Shown in pieces: positions 26,379 through 33,648 of a stretch of DNA of 64,000 bases; positions within the stretch are counted from its first letter, which is position 1, and every line of letters begins with the position of its first letter. The position numbers and the translations under genes were made by a program. A model generated the notes under the pieces. It did not search any database and was not told where the DNA came from. It worked only from the letters and a program-made list of their open reading frames with translations. This DNA comes from Roseomonas sp. AR75 (GTDB taxonomy: Bacteria > Pseudomonadota > Alphaproteobacteria > Acetobacterales > Acetobacteraceae), in NCBI RefSeq assembly GCF_005222815.1, contig NZ_STGB01000005.1, positions 310,001 through 374,000 on the forward strand, given 5' to 3'.

Positions 26379-27944
26379 GTGTCTCATTCTGCGCCCATCG
26401 CCGAGCCGCCCCTCGACCCCGCGCGCGAAGCAGCGCGTTCGGGCTGGACGGCTGCCCTCCTGCTTCTGGCCGTCGGCGTCGTCGCCTTTGGCGTGGTGTT
26501 CGAGCGCGAGGCCTCGTCCGCGCTGCACATCTGGGAGACCAACGAGGCCTATAACCACTGCTGGCTCGTCGCGCCGATCGCGGCCTGGCTCGGCTGGAGC
26601 CGGCGCCGGCGCCTGGACGGGCTGCAGCCGCAGCCGACGCCGCTCTTCGCCCTGCTCGCCCTGCCGGTCGGCTTCGCCTGGCTGGTCGCCGAGCGGCTCG
26701 GCATCATGGAGGGGCGGCAGCTCACGGCGCTGACGCTGCTGCTGGTCTTCGTGCTGTCCGTGCTGGGCTGGCGCATCTTCCGCGCGATGGCGGCGCCGCT
26801 GCTCTATCTCTACTTCCTCGTCCCCTTCGGCGCCTTCACCGTGCCGATGCTGCAGCAGATCACCACCTGGTTCATCGATGTCGGCCTCGATGTCACGGGC
26901 ATCCCGCACTACGTGGACGACCTGATCATCGAGACACCGGCCGGCACCTTCCTGGTCGCCGAGGCCTGCGCAGGGCTCCGCTTCCTGATCGCGGCGCTGG
27001 CGTTCGGCGCGCTCTATGCGCTGGTGATGTTCCGCAGCCCCGGCCGCCGTCTGGCGGTGTTCGCCCTGGCGATCATCGTCCCGATCGTGGCGAACGGCTT
27101 CCGCGCGCTGGGCATCGTCGTGATGGGCAGCGTGCTGGGCAGCGCAGAGGCCGCGGCGGCCGACCACGTGGTCTATGGCTGGGTGTTCTTCTCCATCGTC
27201 ATGCTGCTGCTGATCCTCGCCGGCCTGCCCTTCCGCGAGGACCACAAGCCCCAGCCGCAGCCCGTGCCGGCGCCGCCTTCCGCGCGCCGCGCGCCGCGGA
27301 TGCTGCCGCTGGCGATGACGGCGCTGCTGGCCGTCGGGCTTGCGGCCGCGGCGCCGGCGGCAGGCGTCGCGCTCGACCGTGCCGGCGCCGGCGCGCCGGA
27401 CCGCGTCGCGGTGCCGCTGCCCGCCATGGAAGGCTGCGAGCCTGCGGCCGATGGCCGCCTGATCTGCGGCGACCTCGTCGTGCAGGCGGAGGCCGTGGTG
27501 TTCTCCCCCCGCGTGACCTGGAACCTCGTCTCCGGCGAGCGCGCGCGCGCGGCGGGGCTCGACGACCAGGACGTGCTGTTCAGCGTCCGCCCGGCTGGCG
27601 CCGGAAGCTGGGCCGCGCGGCAATCCCGCGACCGGCTGCAGACCGTCGCGGTGGGCCTCTGGCTCAACGGCCAGTCGGCCGGCGGCGGCGTGCGCAGCCG
27701 GGCCGAGCAGGCCTGGAACAGCCTGGGCGGCGGGCGCGGCCAGCCGGTGCTGGTCGCCCTCACCGTGCACCCGGAGAACCGCGAGGGTGCGGTGATGAAC
27801 GGCCCGCGCCAGCGTGCCCTGCTGGAATCCGTGCTGGAGACGCAGGGCCGCGCGATCGCCGCCGGCGCCTCCTCCCTCTCCAACGGCCACCGCGCGCCGA
27901 CGTCCGAGCTTGTCTGGCCGGCGACGGCGCGGGTGCGGAGCTAA
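26379..27944 (+). CDS. xrtA: Exosortase A with C-terminal EpsI-like domain
   Basis: 521-residue membrane cysteine transpeptidase-like enzyme that should cleave and anchor PEP-CTERM proteins. GTG 26379 has AGAGGTGG about 6 nt ahead; the frame extends to 26328 without a better site. About eight hydrophobic helices span residues 22-290. Catalytic residues are visible: C197 in AEACAGLRFL, R242 in VANGFRALG, H263 in DHVVYGWVFF. After a Pro-rich linker (about 280-295) and one more hydrophobic helix comes a soluble part (about 315-521) resembling the EpsI/DUF3485 partner, fused here. No target with a PEP-CTERM tail is found in this window. Its stop overlaps that of the convergent phosphoribosyltransferase. 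Confidence 0.9.
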   Translation: MSHSAPIAEPPLDPAREAARSGWTAALLLLAVGVVAFGVVFEREASSALHIWETNEAYNHCWLVAPIAAWLGWSRRRRLDGLQPQPTPLFALLALPVGFAWLVAERLGIMEGRQLTALTLLLVFVLSVLGWRIFRAMAAPLLYLYFLVPFGAFTVPMLQQITTWFIDVGLDVTGIPHYVDDLIIETPAGTFLVAEACAGLRFLIAALAFGALYALVMFRSPGRRLAVFALAIIVPIVANGFRALGIVVMGSVLGSAEAAAADHVVYGWVFFSIVMLLLILAGLPFREDHKPQPQPVPAPPSARRAPRMLPLAMTALLAVGLAAAAPAAGVALDRAGAGAPDRVAVPLPAMEGCEPAADGRLICGDLVVQAEAVVFSPRVTWNLVSGERARAAGLDDQDVLFSVRPAGAGSWAARQSRDRLQTVAVGLWLNGQSAGGGVRSRAEQAWNSLGGGRGQPVLVALTVHPENREGAVMNGPRQRALLESVLETQGRAIAAGASSLSNGHRAPTSELVWPATARVRS

Positions 27945-28618
27945 CCCGCTCCGCTGTTCGGCTTGCCCGCGGCCGGCGCATCGCGCAGCAGCGCCAGCAC
28001 CTCGGCGTCGTCGAGCTGGTGGAAATCCCCGTAGCAGCCGCCGACGCCGTGGGGGATGTCGCCCTCCCGCAGGCAGATCACCTCATCCGCCTCCGCCCGC
28101 AGCGCCGCGACCGCCTCGCTCGCGCCCACCGGCACGGCCAGCACCAGCCGCGCAGGCCCGGCCCGGCGCAGCGCATGCAGCGCCGCCCGCGCCGTGGCGC
28201 CCGTCGCCAGCCCGTCATCCACCACGATCGCCGTCCGCCCGGCCGGCGCCACCCGCGCCCTGCCGCCGAGATAGCGCTCCCGCCGCCGCGCGATCTCGGC
28301 CATGGCGCGGTCCCGTGCCGCGGCGACATAGGCGGCGTCGGCACCGGTGAGCCGGGCGATCTCCTCGTTCAGCACCGTCTCCGGCGGCGCGCCATCCACC
28401 ACCGCGCCGACGGCGAGTTCCGCCTGACCCGGCGCGCCGAGCTTGCGCACGATCACAAGATCGAGCGGTGCATCCAGCGCGCGCGCGACCTCCACCGCCA
28501 CCGGCACGCCGCCGCGCGGCAGCGCGAAGACTGCCGGGGCCGGATAGCCGCGCCCGAGCAGCGCGGCACCCAGCGCTCGTCCGGCCACGGCGCGGTCCGC
28601 GAAGGCCGTTCCGCTCAT
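27941..28618 (-). CDS. Phosphoribosyltransferase-domain protein
   Basis: 225-residue type I phosphoribosyltransferase-fold protein. The PRPP-binding loop reads AIVVDDGLATGATA at about residues 125-138, and the N-terminal part has ALPRGGVPVAVEVA. This class is often annotated as predicted phosphoribosyltransferase and is frequently linked to stress-protein genes, as here with the divergent universal stress protein. The actual base substrate is not known for the group. Its 3' end overlaps that of xrtA by 4 nt (the stops share CTAA). Confidence 0.85.
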   Translation of the reverse strand: MSGTAFADRAVAGRALGAALLGRGYPAPAVFALPRGGVPVAVEVARALDAPLDLVIVRKLGAPGQAELAVGAVVDGAPPETVLNEEIARLTGADAAYVAAARDRAMAEIARRRERYLGGRARVAPAGRTAIVVDDGLATGATARAALHALRRAGPARLVLAVPVGASEAVAALRAEADEVICLREGDIPHGVGGCYGDFHQLDDAEVLALLRDAPAAGKPNSGAG

Positions 28619-28707
28619 GGCGGGTATCCGCAGGACGCCGTGATGCGCATCAAGGCAAGCTCCGCATCGAGGAGTAGAGTGCCGTCGCAGCCATCAGGAG
28701 GAAGACC

Positions 28708-29547
28708 ATGGCGATTCGCGACATCCTGGTCCATCTCGACACGACGCCGCGTTGCGCCGCACGCCTGCATCTCGCAGCGGCGCTGGCGGGCCGCCTGCAG
28801 GCCCATCTGACCGGCCTGTTCGTGCTGGACATCCCGCTGCCGGCCTTTGCCGGGGTCGAGGTCGCGGGCGCCGCGGCGATGGCGCAGATCCTGGACGACA
28901 TGCGCGCCTCCGGCCTCGAGGATGCGGCCAAGGTGGAGGCCAGCTTCCGCGAGACGCTGCGCCGCGAGGGCCTGCCCGGCGAATGGCGCATCATCGAGGG
29001 CACCACGGCAACCCAGATCGCCGTGAACGGCCGCTATGCGGACCTGGTGGTGATCGGCCAGGCCACGCCGGATTCGCCGGCCGGCAACGTCGCGATCGAG
29101 AGCGCCCTGTTCCAGAGCGGCCGGCCCGTGCTGGTGGTGCCGCATAGCGGCGACCTGCCGAGCCTCGGCCGGCGCGTGCTGGTCGGCTGGAACGCCAGCC
29201 GCGAGGCGACCCGCGCGCTGCACGACGCGCTGCCGCTGATGGCCGGCGCGGAGAGCGTGACGGTGCTGACCATCAATGCCGAGCCCGGCGCCGAAGGCCA
29301 TGGCGAGCAGCCCGGCGCCGACATCGCGCTGCATCTCGCGCGGCATGGCCTGCAGGTGACGGTGCGGCGCGTGGAGGGCGCTGATATCGGCGCGGGCGAC
29401 CTGCTGCTGAACGAGGCCGCGGATCTCGGCGCCGACCTGGTGGTGATCGGCGGCTACGGCCATTCGCGCTTCCGCGAATTCATGCTGGGCGGCGCGACGC
29501 GCACGCTGCTGGGCCAGATGACCGTGCCCGTCTTCATGTCCCACTGA
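28708..29547 (+). CDS. Universal stress protein with tandem Usp domains
   Basis: 279-residue UspA-family protein with two Usp folds (about 3-140 and 155-279). ATG 28708 has a consensus AGGAGGA 5 nt upstream. The C-terminal domain retains the nucleotide-binding pattern VVIGGYGHSRFREFMLGG. Two-domain Usp proteins of this length are typical of alphaproteobacteria and respond to stress or starvation. It is divergent from the phosphoribosyltransferase and followed by a strong hairpin. Confidence 0.9.
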   Translation: MAIRDILVHLDTTPRCAARLHLAAALAGRLQAHLTGLFVLDIPLPAFAGVEVAGAAAMAQILDDMRASGLEDAAKVEASFRETLRREGLPGEWRIIEGTTATQIAVNGRYADLVVIGQATPDSPAGNVAIESALFQSGRPVLVVPHSGDLPSLGRRVLVGWNASREATRALHDALPLMAGAESVTVLTINAEPGAEGHGEQPGADIALHLARHGLQVTVRRVEGADIGAGDLLLNEAADLGADLVVIGGYGHSRFREFMLGGATRTLLGQMTVPVFMSH

Positions 29548-29552
29548 CGCCG

Positions 29553-29580
29553 GGCGGGCCGGGCCTGCGCCCGGCCCGCC
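29553..29580. terminator. 12-bp perfect hairpin between convergent usp and hpxZ
   Basis: A perfect 12-bp stem (GGCGGGCCGGGC and its complement) with a CTGC loop occupies most of the 36 nt between the convergent stops at 29547 and 29584. There is no U-tract, as is common in GC-rich genomes. It likely works as a bidirectional terminator or 3'-end barrier. Confidence 0.65.
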
Positions 29581-29583
29581 GCG

Positions 29584-29955
29584 TCAGGCCATCATGCTGA
29601 CGTGGGCCGAGACCACACGCCAGCCGAGGCCGGGCAGCCGCGCCCAGCTCTGGCTCTGGCGGCCGACCTTGCCGTTGCGGTGGAACAGCGTGTTGGCGGT
29701 GGCGAAGTCCCGGCCGAAGGTGGTGATCACCGTGCGGTCCAGCTCCCGCGCGAGACCGACGGAAGGCCGCGCCGCCCGGAAGGCCTGGATCTCCGCCGCG
29801 CCGTACAGGTTCTCCCCGGCGCCGTAGCGGATGGTGTGCGGGCTGTCCCAGAAGAGCTCGTCCAGCACGGCGACGTCGTTCGTCACCAGCGCCTGCTCGT
29901 AGCGGGCGAAGGCGGCGGAGACCTCGGCATGCGTCTCCGGGTGGTTGATCTCCAT
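29584..29955 (-). CDS. hpxZ: HpxZ/AtzH-like protein (DUF3225, SnoaL/NTF2 fold)
   Basis: 123-residue small alpha+beta protein with the pattern YEQALVTNDVAVLDELFWDSP, RYGAGENLYG and FGRDFATANTLF, characteristic of the AtzH/HpxZ (DUF3225) family. In cyanuric acid catabolism AtzH is a decarboxylating amidohydrolase converting 1,3-dicarboxyurea to allophanate; in purine use HpxZ is linked to oxalurate breakdown. It directly abuts the AtzE-like gene (TGAATG, no gap). The symbol is by family; the physiological substrate here is not established. Confidence 0.82.
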   Translation of the reverse strand: MEINHPETHAEVSAAFARYEQALVTNDVAVLDELFWDSPHTIRYGAGENLYGAAEIQAFRAARPSVGLARELDRTVITTFGRDFATANTLFHRNGKVGRQSQSWARLPGLGWRVVSAHVSMMA

Positions 29956-31353
29956 TCAGGTCTCCGGCGGGCTGGGTGAGGCGACGACGCCGGCGCGTTC
30001 CAGCGCGGCGGCGACGCGGAACAGATGGTCCTCGCGCCAGGGCGCGGCGATGAGCTGCACGCCGATCGGCAGGCCGTTCGTGGTGCCCGCGGCGGCGGGA
30101 TCGGCGAGCGGCACGACCATGGCGGGCAGGCCGATCGCCGAGATCGGCTGGGTGAAGGCCCCGAGCGCGGGGCGCAGCGGGACGGCGGCGCCGTCGATCC
30201 CGATCATGTCCTGGCCGATCGGCGTGGCGGCGAAAGGCGTGGCGGGCGCGATGAGCACGTCCACCTCCTCGAACAGCGCCAGCGCCTGGTCGCGGCAGGC
30301 GGCGCGCACGCGCTGCGCCTGCGTCAGCCAGTGTGCCGGCAGCAGCGCGCCGGCCAGGAAGCGGTCGCGCGTCATCGGGTCGAAGGCGTCGGGGCGCGTG
30401 CGCAGGTCCGGCAGGTGCAGGTTGGCGCCCTCGGCCATGGTGATCAGCATGGCGGCGGAGCGCACCTGCGCGGCGAGCGGCAGCTCGACGCGCGCTGTCG
30501 CCTCCAGCGCGCGCGCCACGATCTCCGCGGCATGAAAACACTCGGGCAGGCCGCTGGCGGCGAAATGCCCGCCGAGCATCGCGATGCGCAGGCCGCCGGT
30601 GCCTGCGGCCAGCCGCGGCGCCACCGGCTCCTTCATGCGGCGCTGCTGCACCGGGTCATCCGCGTCGCTTCCCTGGAGCGCGTCATAGGCCAGCGCGAGG
30701 TCCGCCACGTCGCGCGCGAAGGGGCCGACATGATCGAGGCTCGCGGCGAAGAGATACGCGCCCTGGCGCGACAGGCGCCCATAGGTCGGCTTCAGCCCGA
30801 AGAGGCCACAGAGCGAGGCCGGTACGCGGATCGAGCCGTTGGTGTCGCTGCCGAGCGCGATCGGCACCAGCCCCGCCGCCACCGCCGCCGCGGAGCCTCC
30901 GGAGGAGCCACCGGCAATGCGCGCGGTGTCGTGCGGATTGCGCGCCGGGCCGTGATGCGTGTTCTCGGTCGTGAAGCCGAAGGCGTATTCGTCCATGTTC
31001 AGCGCGCCGACGCAGATCGCGCCGGCGGCGCGGAGCTGGCGCAGCAGGAAGGCGTCGCGCGCGGCCGGCGGCGCGCCCTGTTCGATGAGCGACCCGGCAA
31101 GGGTGGTGACGCCTTCGATATCGAAGAGATTCTTCACGGCGAAGGGCACGCCGGCGAGCGGCCCGGGGCTGCGATCCGCGGCGATGGCGGCATCCACGGC
31201 CTTCGCATCGGCGCGCGCGCGGTCCGCCGTGACGGCCGTGAAGGCGTTCAGCGCGCCGTTGCGCGCGGCGATAGCGGCGAGCGTCTGCTCGACCGCCGCG
31301 GCGGCGCTCAGCCTGCCCGCACGGATCGCGGCGGCGATGCTGGCGGCGCTCAT
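29956..31353 (-). CDS. atzE: AtzE-family amidase
   Basis: 465-residue amidase-signature hydrolase. ATG 31353 overlaps the stop of the preceding small gene (ATGA); the frame extends upstream but that part is noise. The catalytic Ser-cisSer-Lys triad is visible: K in GVPFAVKNLFD (about 78), and the GGSSGGSAAAVAAG block (about 150-165). AtzE hydrolyses 1-carboxybiuret and needs the small partner AtzG, an arrangement derived from GatCA. The gene order atzG-atzE-hpxZ supports this assignment. An oxalurate or other ureido amide is an equally possible substrate in a bacterium lacking triazine genes nearby. Confidence 0.83.
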   Translation of the reverse strand: MSAASIAAAIRAGRLSAAAAVEQTLAAIAARNGALNAFTAVTADRARADAKAVDAAIAADRSPGPLAGVPFAVKNLFDIEGVTTLAGSLIEQGAPPAARDAFLLRQLRAAGAICVGALNMDEYAFGFTTENTHHGPARNPHDTARIAGGSSGGSAAAVAAGLVPIALGSDTNGSIRVPASLCGLFGLKPTYGRLSRQGAYLFAASLDHVGPFARDVADLALAYDALQGSDADDPVQQRRMKEPVAPRLAAGTGGLRIAMLGGHFAASGLPECFHAAEIVARALEATARVELPLAAQVRSAAMLITMAEGANLHLPDLRTRPDAFDPMTRDRFLAGALLPAHWLTQAQRVRAACRDQALALFEEVDVLIAPATPFAATPIGQDMIGIDGAAVPLRPALGAFTQPISAIGLPAMVVPLADPAAAGTTNGLPIGVQLIAAPWREDHLFRVAAALERAGVVASPSPPET

Positions 31354-31550
31354 CGCGGCGCGACTACGAAGACGGGCGCCGGCTCGTCGGTCGGGCCGAG
31401 CGCGACGCTGTCCACCACCGCGGCCGCGCGCGCGGCGACGCGCAGGTTCTGCACCACGCCCGGCACATGGCGGTCCTGCAGCTCCAGGCCGATCAGCGCG
31501 GCCGCCTGGCGGGCATAGGTCTCCAGGTCGGGCTCGGGCGGGGTGGTCAT
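31350..31550 (-). CDS. atzG: AtzG-like small subunit (DUF4089)
   Basis: 66-residue GatC-like protein beginning MTTPPEPDLETYARQAAAL. It is mostly helical with a C-terminal extended tail (EPAPVFVVAPR), the form expected to wrap the AtzE amidase. It overlaps atzE by 4 nt. Small AtzG proteins stabilise AtzE and are easily missed in annotation. Identification rests on size, sequence style and position. Confidence 0.8.
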   Translation of the reverse strand: MTTPPEPDLETYARQAAALIGLELQDRHVPGVVQNLRVAARAAAVVDSVALGPTDEPAPVFVVAPR

Positions 31551-31616
31551 GCGGGCCGGTCCGTTCGCTTGTGCGCCGCAGCATCCTGACCGAGCGCGCC
31601 GGGTTGGAAAAGGGCG

Positions 31617-31658
31617 CTTCTCCCTCCCCCGCGGTGCGGGGGAAGGTCGGGGTGGGGG
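31617..31658 (+). repeat. REP-like palindromic element, copy 1
   Basis: Between the SecA-like gene and atzG. A TCCCCCGC/GCGGGGGA hairpin (31625-31643) is followed by GGTCGGGGTGGGGG. The same pattern occurs, inverted, at 35839-35877. The shared hairpin-plus-tail layout points to a dispersed repeat that may also end transcription from the upstream operon. Confidence 0.6.
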
Positions 31659-31668
31659 CGGTGCGCGC

Positions 31669-33648
31669 CTACTCCGGCGCGCCCGCGAAGCCGAGCTGCT
31701 TGCGCGTCTCCGTATCGGACCGCAGCGTCTGCCGCCGCGTCGCCGCGTTCATCGCCTCCGCGCGCCATTGCGCCACGCGCCGCAGCAGCGCGATGCCGCC
31801 GCCCGGCACCGCACGCGCGAGATGCCCGAGTCGCCCGCCGCCGAATTTCCGGAACAGCTCGTCCTCCAGGCAGACGATCGCCTCGAAGCTGCCGGGATTG
31901 CCCTGCCGCGCGCCGCGGCCGATGAGCTGGCGGTCGATGCGCGGGCTGTCGTGATACTCCGCCACGATCACATGCAGCCCGCCGAGGTCCTCCACGCCCT
32001 CGCCCAGATGGATGTCGGTGCCGCGGCCGGCCATGTTTGTGGCGACGGTGATGCGCCCGCGCTCGCCGGCGCGCGCGACGATCTCGGCCTCCTCCTTGTC
32101 GAAGCGGGCGTTCAGCACGGTGTGCTTCAGACCGAGCGCGGCGAGGCGTTCGGCAAGCTGCTCGGAGGCCTCGACACTCTTCGTGCCGATCAGCACGGGG
32201 CGGCCCGTCGCGCTCATCCTGCGCGCGGCCTCCGCCACGGCATCCCATTTCGCCGCCATGTCGCCCAGCAGCTTCGCGCCCAAATCCTTCCGCCGGCTCT
32301 TCTTGTTGGTGGGGATGCGCGCGATGGACAGGCCATAGACCGCGCGCAGCTCGCCGGCCAGTTCCCACCCCGTGCCGGTCATGCCGGACAGGCGCAGGTA
32401 GCGGCGGAAGAAGCGCTGGTAGGTGATCCGCGCCAGCGTCTCCCGCCGCCCGGTCAGCTCCACGCCTTCCTTCTGCTCGATGAGCTGGTGCAGTCCGCGT
32501 TCCCAGGTGCGGCCATCGGCGATGCGGCCGGTGTACTCGTCCACGATCTGCACCTTGCCGTCGGCGACCACGTATTGCTGCCCGCGCAGGAACAGGTGCA
32601 GCGCCGACAGCGCCTGCTCGGCCAGTTCCTCCCGCGCGCGGCGGATGCCCCAGAGGCCGCCGCGCAGCCGCGTGTCCTGCTCCACGCGCTCCTTGCCGGC
32701 CTCCGTCAGCCTGATCAGCCGCCGCGCGGTCAGCAATTCGTAGTGCTGGCCTTCCGTCAGGCGCGATGCGACTTCCAGCGCCAGCGCATAGGTCGCGGCC
32801 TCGTCGTCGCCCTCCACCTCGGCGGAGATGATCAGCGGCGTGCGCGCCTCGTCCACCAGCACGCTGTCGGCCTCGTCCACGATGGCGAAGCCGAGGCCGC
32901 GCAGCAGCAGCGGCTGCATCCCGCGATCCTGCAGCACGGCGCGCACCGCACGGCCGGCGCGGTCGCGCCGATGGCCGAGTGCGATGCGGTCGCGCAGATA
33001 GTCGAAGGCGATCTCCTTGTTGGCGCCATAGGTGATGTCGGCCTCATAGGCCTTGCGGCGTTCCTCCGGCTTCTGGCCGTGGCGGCAGATGCCGACGCTC
33101 AGGCCGAACAGCGCGTAGAGCGGCGTCACGATCTCCGCGTCGCGCTCCGCCAGGTAGTCGTTGACGGTGACGACATGCACGGGAAGCCCCGCCAGCGCGG
33201 CGGCGATGGCGGGCGGCCCGGCGGTGATGGTCTTGCCCTCGCCGGTCGCCATCTCCGCCAGCCAGCCCTCCACCATCGCGCGGCCGCCCATCAGCTGCAC
33301 GCGATAGTGGCGCTTGCCCAGCACGCGGCGGCTGCCCTCGCGGGCCAGCGCGAAGCAGCGCACCAGCAGGTCCTCGCGCAGCCCGTGACGGAGAAAGAGC
33401 GGCCGCAACGCCTGCGCCGCATCCTTCAGCCCGTCATCGGACAGCGGCTGCACATCCGTCTCCGCCGCATCCACGCGATCGCAGAACTTCTCAAGCATGC
33501 GGCGGCGATGGCCGAGGCTGCGCGCGCTGATCTCGCCCCAGGCCAGCAGCGCGCGATCGACCAGGTTGGGATCGCGCTCGGCGCGTTCGGGATACGGCCC
33601 GGACTGGCGTTCCTCGGTGCGCCAGGGCTTGAGCCGCTCATGGCTCAT
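31669..33648 (-). CDS. Short SecA-like ATPase (accessory SecA)
   Basis: 659-residue SecA homologue; housekeeping SecA is usually about 850-950. ATG 33648 overlaps the preceding stop (ATGA). The N-terminal motor shows VQLMGGRAMVEGWLAEM and Walker A MATGEGKT (133-140), then TVNDYLAERDAEI, TYGANKEIAFDYLRD and the DEAD/Walker B region IVDEADSVLVDEARTPLIIS. The second motor domain has NMAGRGTDIHLGEGV and RIDRQLIGRGARQGNPGS. It ends soon after NBD2, so most of the helical wing/scaffold C-terminal part and the zinc-binding tail are absent. As last gene of the giant-protein operon it probably energises export of that protein, a role inferred from linkage only. Confidence 0.85.
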   Translation of the reverse strand: MSHERLKPWRTEERQSGPYPERAERDPNLVDRALLAWGEISARSLGHRRRMLEKFCDRVDAAETDVQPLSDDGLKDAAQALRPLFLRHGLREDLLVRCFALAREGSRRVLGKRHYRVQLMGGRAMVEGWLAEMATGEGKTITAGPPAIAAALAGLPVHVVTVNDYLAERDAEIVTPLYALFGLSVGICRHGQKPEERRKAYEADITYGANKEIAFDYLRDRIALGHRRDRAGRAVRAVLQDRGMQPLLLRGLGFAIVDEADSVLVDEARTPLIISAEVEGDDEAATYALALEVASRLTEGQHYELLTARRLIRLTEAGKERVEQDTRLRGGLWGIRRAREELAEQALSALHLFLRGQQYVVADGKVQIVDEYTGRIADGRTWERGLHQLIEQKEGVELTGRRETLARITYQRFFRRYLRLSGMTGTGWELAGELRAVYGLSIARIPTNKKSRRKDLGAKLLGDMAAKWDAVAEAARRMSATGRPVLIGTKSVEASEQLAERLAALGLKHTVLNARFDKEEAEIVARAGERGRITVATNMAGRGTDIHLGEGVEDLGGLHVIVAEYHDSPRIDRQLIGRGARQGNPGSFEAIVCLEDELFRKFGGGRLGHLARAVPGGGIALLRRVAQWRAEAMNAATRRQTLRSDTETRKQLGFAGAPE

